A stretch of DNA of 64,000 nt from Dryococelus australis (Eukaryota > Arthropoda > Insecta > Phasmatodea > Phasmatidae), in NCBI GenBank assembly GCA_029891345.1, contig CM057002.1, forward strand, positions 18,102,295-18,166,294, written 5' to 3'. Positions 57,180-64,000 of the stretch are shown in pieces. The position numbers and the translations under genes are program-made. Numbering within the stretch: the stretch's first letter is position 1; every line of letters starts with the position of its first letter. The notes under the pieces were generated by a model. That model was not told the origin of the DNA, did no database searches, and was given only the letters and a program-made list of their open reading frames with translations.

Positions 57180-57441
57180 GTAAGTGAGTGAATTGTGAGT
57201 GAAGAGATCTGGGCAGCTCTTAACATTGAGCCCTTGAGAGCCAATGAGGGTGAAGCGAGGAGAGTATGGAGCAGCAGTGGAATGCATGGGTGGGGGAAAC
57301 TGGAGATCACACAGAAAACCCGCCTACCAGTGACATCATCCGATTGCCACACGTGAAAATCCGGAGGCCACCTCGCCGGGAATTGAACCCGGTTTGCCTT
57401 GGTAGGACATGAGTAATCTAATCGCTACACAACCGTCACCC
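57180..57441 (-). repeat. tRNA-derived SINE (minus strand)
   Basis: Read on the minus strand, the head (57441 down to about 57361) contains a tRNA-like sequence. A perfect B box GGTTCAATTCC lies within an intact T-arm, CCGGG-TTCAATT-CCCGG (57376-57392), and a degenerate A-box-like TAGCGATTAG lies upstream. The body (about 57350-57200) matches the headless copy at 19.98-20.15 kb. The cloverleaf is not intact elsewhere, so this is a SINE and not a tRNA gene. Confidence 0.8.
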
Positions 57442-57449
57442 CAAAGTCC

Positions 57450-59180
57450 TTTGTGGGCGTCACGAAATGCTAAATAAAACAGCAAAGTGAAAATGTTGAG
57501 GCCATGTTTTGAACATATTTAAAGTAATATTTTTTGTTTTGGCATATCGTAAGTGCAATTTTTTTATAGTTTGTAACAGATTAAAAATGATTTTCCTATT
57601 GAAAATTGACATAGGCAATTTGCACGAAGTGCTCCAAAACCAGAGAATTTATTTGCAGTGCAACAGCTAAGTGTACAGGAATATAAAACAATACAACGTT
57701 TCTAGCTCTAGCCTGTAGCATATGCAATCATTATTCTGTGTATGTTTGTTTTCATGGAATAAGACTTGAAAGAATATTATATCGACTATGCTTAGCAATC
57801 CATAAAAAATTCTATAAACTTAAATTTTTCCCCCCTAAATTCCTGCATGATAATTTGTTTTTCCTGCCCAGTTCCTTGCTGATGGTAATATGGCATTCCC
57901 ACCCACCTCTAGCTAATATGCAATCTGAAGAAACCATTAACTTTCTTTCAAACAGTATTCCCCTTACACACAGCCTATTCTTTTTTTTTTTTCATTCAAA
58001 TTCGTGAAATCATTAAATTAATTTCTGTTATATTTACTGCATATTATATACAGTAAACACATTCACTCAAAAATCAGCAGGTAGACATACAATTACACCA
58101 GAACCGCTGAGCTACCAAATGTCTACAAACACTAATTCCTCCCTATTTGAACCAAAAAATTTAGCCTACAACCTCTTTCAAAAACACATACTTACTACTG
58201 CTTACTATCTACCCAAAAATACTTCTACCAGTAACTAAATAACAACTATGTACCCCCAAACCAATTAATTACAAACTACCGACCCCAAAATCATACTGAC
58301 GTATCTACCTAGAAATTCTTACTGGTTGACATTATGAAATTACTTTTAGGCCATGTTCAAGTTGGCCCTTTTTGTAAACAAAATGGTTAGATCACCCAAT
58401 TTTGACAACAAAATAGACAATTTGCATTTTGTAATTTGTAAGATTTACAGATAACAAATTATCAAATAAAAATTATCAATAGCTGTCATACTATTAGTTT
58501 TTCCTGTAAGGATAAAATATATATACAGGGAAGGTTACTGGAATAAAAAATTAATGTGTTTTATATTCACAATACAGTTATTATTTTTAAAGCAAGATGC
58601 TCAAATATTCTACAAAAAGCATTTTCTCATGAAACGTTTTTTAAGTAACAATATCACATCATAATTATTTAATTATGTTTATTTTAAATTGCCTTGTAAA
58701 AACTTTTGCGAATAATTACTGTTTAGGAATTCACAAAGGTTAAATTTTGGAATTGTGATACACCAAAATAATTGTGCTATGGCATGATAGACAGTATGAT
58801 GATGTCGTGTTCAGACTTTCAACAAAATCCTAAATACAAATTACAAAAAAACTAAATTCAAAATTAATTGGAACACAACTTCAGTGATGGTTTGAGTCCC
58901 AACATCCATTTTGTATATAATTTATAAAAACAATTATAACACAGAAGTTCAGAGCTCACAACACAAAGTTCAGCAGTTTTTGATCATTCTGTAAATAAAC
59001 ATACAGGAAGAAATTAAAAACTTGATATTTAACGTTTCATTTTTGGCATACACCTGAAATATTCACTGTTACATGTATTAAAAACTTTGACACGTTGCAT
59101 CTTTTTCAACAATGATATTAATGACTTTGCCTTATCTGGGAGCAAGACTAGCCATCAGATAGCAACGGAGTTTGATTGTT
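57450..59180. other. AT-rich stretch, nothing recognised
   Basis: AT-rich, no supported gene. The 89-codon frame at 57738-58007 has hydrophobic, AT-biased composition and no motif. Confidence 0.6.
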
Positions 59181-59189
59181 GACATGCAA

Positions 59190-60350
59190 TGAGACGTTAA
59201 GAACTTTTACCGTATACCTTGGCAAGAATGGACGTTCCAGCCAAAAATTGTATCGTTTGTCAGCCGAGCCACTGAAGCTATGCACCCAAGACATCAAGTA
59301 CCGCTACCCGCTGCTAGATGGCTCTACTTGTATAATCGCCGCATCTTGATTCTCCAGCCAGATGGTGAAATCACGCCTTGAGGAAGCTTTGCTATGGCTG
59401 CCCCCTCTCCATCGCCACCTCTATCCCACTGACTGAAGGGGAATAGCCAGGCAGTGGATCGCGCCCGTTAACGCCAGTTGTTCATCGGCTCGTCTACGAG
59501 CCACAATGGATTACCAGTCTTCATTCCTTCACCACATTAGTGCCGAAGGACACACCTCTCCTTGGTTTCCACCGCGCTCATAACGGGAGCCATCCTTCTC
59601 ACATTGCTTAGTCTTCACCGCATTTGTGCTAAAGATTCATGCCCCACATCACGTACACACCGAGATGCTGCAGCCCCTTCCGGGCAACACACGCATAGGG
59701 AGTAGTACCAGTTTAAGCTATTTTAATAGCGCTCATATACCCTCTATTGTTAGTTCCGGACCAGGTCACCTCTAACTGGATAACGTAGGATTAAACTTCC
59801 ATAAGATCTTGTCAACATTAGAAGGTAGTGCGACACCATTTGTTTATTTCCTGTTAGTGGAATAAAGAACAGTTTTTCTGACTCAAGGATATCTTCCCAT
59901 AGACGTAGAACCTCTCCTAGTGTACTCACACTAAGCAAGGGATAACAGTTGACTGGGAAAGCAACTCATGCGAGCCAGTAAACTATCACAACACCCACAT
60001 GCACTAGTGCTGGCCAACCTTTCTGCACACCATGGTAGGCAGAACAGTAGAGCCCACACCTAGGTAGTCTGTCTCTCAAGTCCAACTTGTCGGCTCCATG
60101 CTCGCAACATTCCACCGCGTTCTGGCCCTATAGAGGTGGTTCCCTGAGTTGGGAAGACTGTGAGCATCTGAGATCTACACCAACATGCAGCGACTGTCGA
60201 TGACGAGGCCTGACTCTCAGTTCACACTGCATTCAGGTGTTGAGCACTGAGATAGGGTGTCCATTGAGTTGGCAGACATGTCACATGGCCTGACATCAAT
60301 TAGATACACATGTCACCTGCAATCACTTCACGGGCATGAGAGTGTGTTCT
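59190..60350 (+). mobile_element. LTR-like segment and leader, copy B
   Basis: From about 59370 it is colinear with copy A (14.77-15.76 kb). Shared strings are tcacgccttgaggaagct, ttcatcggctcgtct, cacacctctccttgg, tagtgcgacacca and cactgagatagggtgtcca. The divergent R/U5 block ccaggtcacctctaactgg is at 59761-59779 and aataaa near 59861. A weak TATA-like tataat is near 59330. The termini were not resolved. The ORF follows at 60358. Confidence 0.6.
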
Positions 60351-60357
60351 TAATATC

Positions 60358-60909
60358 CAGATACCTTTCTCCTATTGGAGTGGTATCCGAGAAAAATTTA
60401 AACAGGTGCTAACTGCCTCTGGATGCTTGCAAAAGCTTACCCACTCCCTCAACGCCACGCACAATCAGCTCTCACCTAAGGACCAAGCCCAGGCATTGCG
60501 CCGTTTACAGATCCCAGTGACACCATAAATTCCCAAGGACATATTTGAGGCTCCCACACCTCTGAACAAGAAGACACCCCCCTGGATTGCTGCATATTTG
60601 AGCTAACCAGACCAACCCTTGAAAGCCCATCACTCCAGCTTCAGACTTGAATCAGCAGCTCACGCTCCAACAGCTAACGTCAGCTTCGAGTACCGTAGCA
60701 CTAACCCACTCGTAGCCCACGTACGTCTGTCAGAGACGAATCAGGTCACACCATCGTCCAATGTTACGCGTCGCCCAGATGTCCCACTGAAAGTCAATAA
60801 TCTGAAACGAAAGATCAAGCTCTCCGAGCCCAATTTTATGCCCTGCCGCAAAGCTACCAGGCCAGTTTTCTACACTGGATGATATGCACCAGTATCCCGT
60901 AGAGAATAA
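60358..60909 (+). pseudogene. LTR-element leader/gag-like ORF, copy B
   Basis: It reads REKFKQVLTASGCLQKLTHS, LSPKDQAQALRRLQIPV, a stop, IPKDIFEAPTPLNKKTPPW and IAAYLS. A second frame (60619-60882) ends with KRKIKLSEPNFMPC and ATRPVFYTG. After a stop it reads YAPVSRRE with a final stop at 60907-60909. Boxes and tail correspond one-to-one with copies A and C. No known domain is recognised. Two in-frame stops show decay. Confidence 0.62.
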
Positions 60910-60979
60910 GTGAACTCAGAACCCCCGCCAGAGGGTGCAGACAAACACCTCCTGACATGGTGACGATCCTTGAAAGACT

Positions 60980-62340
60980 TGCGCATCAACTTTAATACTG
61001 ACGTGTGATGCTTTTGGAAAACTGCCTGAAACTACATCACAACAAGAGCTAGTTTTTATTGTGCAGGCCCGTCGCACAAGTGTTAAAACTGACTGGTTCG
61101 AATTACTTGCCCGTAGGTGCCCGACCGGTGTAGTGTGGATTGAGTCGCCTGGTGGCTAAGTACAAAATCGAGTCCTGGCTTGGCTATGTGCCCGGTGGTG
61201 TGACCAGCGGTCGTCACCTGTTTACCTGTGCCGGTACTCGATCGGCTCAGCTCTGGAGTTGATCGACTAGGCTGGTAGTGGTTTCTGACGGTGTCCCCAG
61301 GTACTGCTGCGGCTGGAACTGCTGGTGCTGGTCTGGACTGGGCTGATGCTGTGACCTCCGCGGAACCAGGGGTAGGCTGTGCCCGGTGGTGTGACCAGCG
61401 GTCACCTGTTTACCTGTGCCGGTACTCGATCGGCTCAGCTCTGGAGTTGATCGACTAGGCTGGTAGTGGTTTCTGACAGTGTCCCCAGGTACTGCTGCGG
61501 CTGGAACTGCTGGTGCTGGTCTGGACTGGGCTGATGCTGTGACCTCCGCGGAACCAGGGGTAGGCTGTGCCCGGTGGCACTTCCTCCCCATGGTGAAAAG
61601 TGGCAACAACTGGATGTCAGATCCCCGGCTGCATCATCCACAAAGCTGAAAAGAGAAAGGGGGGGGGGGGGGGGCTGGGGGGTGATGCCCCACAAACTTG
61701 CGGCCGGCTTAGCTTGGTCCCGTGTGTTATCTCAGCAGAATGCCTTACTGGATGGGGTGCAGCCCCAGGAAGTTTTTAAGTTGCAGTGGCTTCTCTCTCC
61801 TGCAGATCCTTACCACCCCTTTTGGTGTAAGGCATGGAGGGGTGTTACAGCCTGTTACATGAGAGGAGAGCAGGCGACTTTGGTCCCTAAACAAGTGTGT
61901 TGAGCCGCAGCAACGGCAGGGCAGATGCAGAGCAGTACCATTACCCAACTGGCAACACAAGTGGTGCGGTGGTTGGAGGTCGGGTTTTCTCAGAGTCGTC
62001 TGACAACTGCGGGTGTAGCCCCTATGGCGGTCAGCCCCCTCCCCCCTCCATAGTATTGGTCAAAAAATTCCCTCCAGCAACTCAAGTGGTGCAGTGGACA
62101 GAGTGCAAACTGGCCTGGTGGTCTAGCCTCTCTAGAAGTTGCATGAAATATATATGTGTATGTACGTGTGTGTGTGTGTGTGGGGGGGGGGGGGGGTTGA
62201 GTACAAGTCCCTGGGGGGGAACTTGCAAGCCTACGCTAGATGCGGTAAAATATGTTTGGCATAACCCGGTCCTACTTCACCCTGGTGTGGGCGTGGTGTT
62301 TACGGGGAATCTCACAGTCACCTAAGGAAAGGAAAGTCAA
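60980..62340. other. GC-rich repeat mosaic with tRNA-like heads
   Basis: GC-rich DNA with no supported gene. A B-box-like ggttcgaattac lies near 61100. It also contains a 191/188-bp tandem duplication, G16 (61659-61674), G15 after a TG repeat (62182-62196) and two A-box-like stretches (agtggtgc(g/a)gtgg at about 61956 and 62091). The segments after the two A-box-like stretches suggest fragments of a tRNA-derived SINE. The small frames over it carry no motifs. Confidence 0.5.
61188..61575. repeat. 191/188-bp tandem duplication
   Basis: Units 61188-61378 and 61379-61566 differ by a 3-bp deletion (agcggtcgtcacc/agcggtcacc) and one substitution (ctgacggtg/ctgacagtg). A third partial unit starts at 61567 (gtgcccggtgg). 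The duplication is recent. The two overlapping minus frames at 61247-61695 are the repeat read twice. Confidence 0.93.
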
Positions 62341-62379
62341 AGTAAGTGAGAACTCATGTTTTATTCCTGCAAGAAATAG

Positions 62380-62850
62380 ACACGGTGGCCCCTTCTAACT
62401 ACCTTGAGCTGGCCGGAAGTGTAAACTACACAATAAGCCAGGTGAAGGGGACCTAGTTCTAAACTAGAAGGCAGATTCTACCAGGTACCCGTGTCCTGAA
62501 CGGAGTCCATTTATTGAAGGGAAGTGGGATTGACGTTACCAGGGGTAATATGCAAGGGGTGACAACTTCTTCAAGGTCTGCAGGGGGAGAAGGTCTGGAA
62601 GACTTTGGTGTTGGAGCAAAAGGAGTTTCGGGTTTGTCAAAATGGTAGATATTACACTGGCTCCAGCCTCACCTAGTGCGCAAAGGAGATACGCACAGAT
62701 TAAATATTGTCATAGGTGCATATATCCGGAGAGCAAAACGCACCGATTATCCTCCCCTCCCCCTTTAAATGGAGGCTCATGTGGGCGAAAAAGGAAAAAA
62801 AAATTCCATCCTTTCGGCAATGATTTAGAACTACCATCCTGAGAAGGCTG
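62380..62850 (-). mobile_element. LTR-like segment H (minus strand)
   Basis: Read on the minus strand, ctaggtccccttcacctgg (62438-62456) matches the R/U5 block of segments D, E, F and G. The neighbouring tacc.ggta and ttagtttagaac strings resemble segment G. A TATA-like atatatgc (about 62718-62725) lies about 260 bp upstream. The boundaries are unknown. Confidence 0.4.
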
Positions 62851-63202
62851 GTTGCAGCTCTATACAGTTCGCTCTTCTGTGTGGTGGGCTCGGCGATGCG
62901 CGAGACTCATCTGGAGTGGTGGCTGGTGTAGCACTGTCTCTCTCTTGCTGACAGCTGGATGTGGTCAGCCGGGCGGAACAACCGGCTAATGGGTTTCTAC
63001 CTTCCCCTCCTCCCATGGGGGTAAGGGTGAGGGGAAAAAGAATGTGATGCAGTTTCAAGTGTGGGGGTGCACCCACCCTTCTTCTTAAGTATGCCGCTTT
63101 ACAATGATTAGCTGAAGGCTTAGTTATGTTATAAAGGCATCACTTTATAGATAAAACCTGCAGGAAAGAGAAAAATAAAAAATACAAGCAGCATTAACAC
63201 TT

Positions 63203-63400
63203 TTGCGTGTAAGCAAGGCCCCACTAATGGGTGGCATGTTTGATAGCTGGCTTCTCCCGGCTATGGCGCTGAGGGTGAGGAACAAAGTGACTATGCCTGA
63301 ACCTTCCTATCATGTCACATGGCAGGCAACACGTACATGTGACATTTCCAAGGGGTTTGCCAGCCCTAGGTCTTACGTCACCTTGGCCGGCGGAAACTAG
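63203..63400 (+). pseudogene. LTR-element ORF tail, copy H'
   Basis: A 65-codon frame contains VRNKVTMPEPSYHVTWQATR, which lines up with KRKIKLSEPNFMPCRKATRP of copy B at the E-P, [NS]-[FY] and A-T-R positions. The rest (SKGFASPRSYVTLAGGN) does not match the known tail. It is the most diverged copy of the motif found. The surrounding sequence shows no other family box. Confidence 0.4.
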
Positions 63401-63409
63401 CTAATATTT

Positions 63410-64000
63410 ACAAGGCAACATGAGTCCACTGCAAAAATTAACTAACTAACCAATGTCATACGGACCACCTACATTATTGAAAAAAACGTATTGCCCTCAA
63501 AGAAAAACATGAGCATTGAAATTATTTACAATAATACTTCTTGAAAAATATTATTTACAAAATTTTCAAATTTGTTTACTGGTGAGAGTCTTTTTATATT
63601 GAATTGTATTCTTCAGGCATTGGCTCGATTTGATCTACTTCTCAGATTGGAAGTTTTTTACATGGTATTTACAATGGAACTTGGTCAGACATCTCTGCAT
63701 CATTTAAACACACTAGCGACATGGCACTTAACAACATCCTTGGGCATCACTGAATTTGGATATGTCACTGTTGGTTTAACATAATGATCTACATTATAAT
63801 ATGTGTGTCATTTCACTGGTTACTGGTTTATTTACTTGAATTACAGCTATTAATGGCTGCACTGATAATGGTCTGTCTTTTACTAACTGTCCTTGGACAG
63901 CAATTTATGGCCGTCACTGGTTTTATATTACGTAACCGGTTCAAAGTTTTAAATACAGTAATTTACGCCTGTACTAAATCATCCGTTGTATAACAAACTT
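63410..64000. other. AT-rich stretch at window end
   Basis: Two short frames (63572-63784, 63784-63993) have hydrophobic AT-biased composition. No recognised domain or splice-bounded exon. Confidence 0.55.

Noticed and set aside
57361..57441. tRNA gene
   Set aside because: Only the T-arm is intact; acceptor and anticodon arms do not pair, and the sequence continues into a SINE body.
61247..61695. Two similar minus-strand Pro/Ser/Gln-rich ORFs
   Set aside because: They are one tandemly duplicated repeat unit read twice; no independent coding evidence.
1..64000. CRISPR arrays, operons, phage or bacterial systems
   Set aside because: No regularly spaced repeats, no ribosome binding sites or tightly packed ORFs; introns, SINEs and retrotransposons mark the DNA as eukaryotic.

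Overview
This window is eukaryotic nuclear DNA, most likely from an insect or another arthropod with a large, repeat-rich, AT-rich genome. It has no operons, ribosome binding sites, rRNA or intact tRNA genes. It shows long intron-like or intergenic AT-rich tracts, microsatellites, tRNA-derived SINEs and decayed retroelements and DNA transposons of arthropod-type families (Bel-Pao, Gypsy-like, R1-like LINE, Tc1, pogo/Tigger). The species cannot be named from sequence alone. Identifications were made by reading translations against remembered family patterns; no database search was run.

The only host gene I can support is on the minus strand. Two short exons (18358-18423, then 12012-12056) with canonical splice sites, both phase 0, encode a charged coiled-coil peptide resembling the segment before the DDT domain of BAZ2/Toutatis chromatin-remodelling proteins. 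A 6.3-kb intron separates them, so much of the first 18 kb or more is probably intron of that gene.

Layout. 1-1650: AT-rich, unassigned. 1.8-9 kb: decayed LTR-element pieces on both strands. 9-12 kb: AT-rich with (TA)n and (CA)n. 12-13.6 kb: intron. 13.8-14.8 kb: dead Tc1-like transposase (minus) carrying a 181-bp tandem duplication. 14.8-16.4 kb: LTR element copy A. 16.4-25.4 kb: AT-rich DNA with the other host exon, a truncated SINE, a (TCTA)-type repeat and a 1.07-kb purine-strand minisatellite. 25.4-31.9 kb: Gypsy-like element with LTR, leader ORF, gag and protease remnant, interrupted by a 1.48-kb pogo-type MITE and followed by a second partial leader-ORF copy. 32.3-36.7 kb: almost complete but dead Bel-Pao gag-pol with an intron-like GT...AG insert in the RT. 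36.7-39.5 kb: R1-like LINE RT and 3' region abutting the Bel-Pao end. 39.5-52 kb: mostly AT-rich, with a pogo/CENP-B-type HTH ORF at 43.5-43.8 kb. 52-53.6 kb: LTR element copy C. 53.6-59 kb: AT-rich with SINEs, a MITE-like fragment and a perfect 117-bp tandem duplication. 59.2-61 kb: LTR element copy B. 61-63.4 kb: GC-richer repeat mosaic. 63.4-64 kb: AT-rich.

The most distinctive signal is a family of at least seven decayed element copies sharing (i) a short R/U5-like block, CAGG..(C)CTTCACCTG, in LTR-like DNA and (ii) a protein tail with the pattern [DN]F[VM]P[CS]...T.PV[LF]Y.G..P[VI].[RK]. followed by a stop. In the best-organised copy this ORF precedes a recognisable Gypsy gag. It may therefore be an undescribed leader ORF of a Gypsy-like lineage, or the only protein of a non-autonomous derivative.
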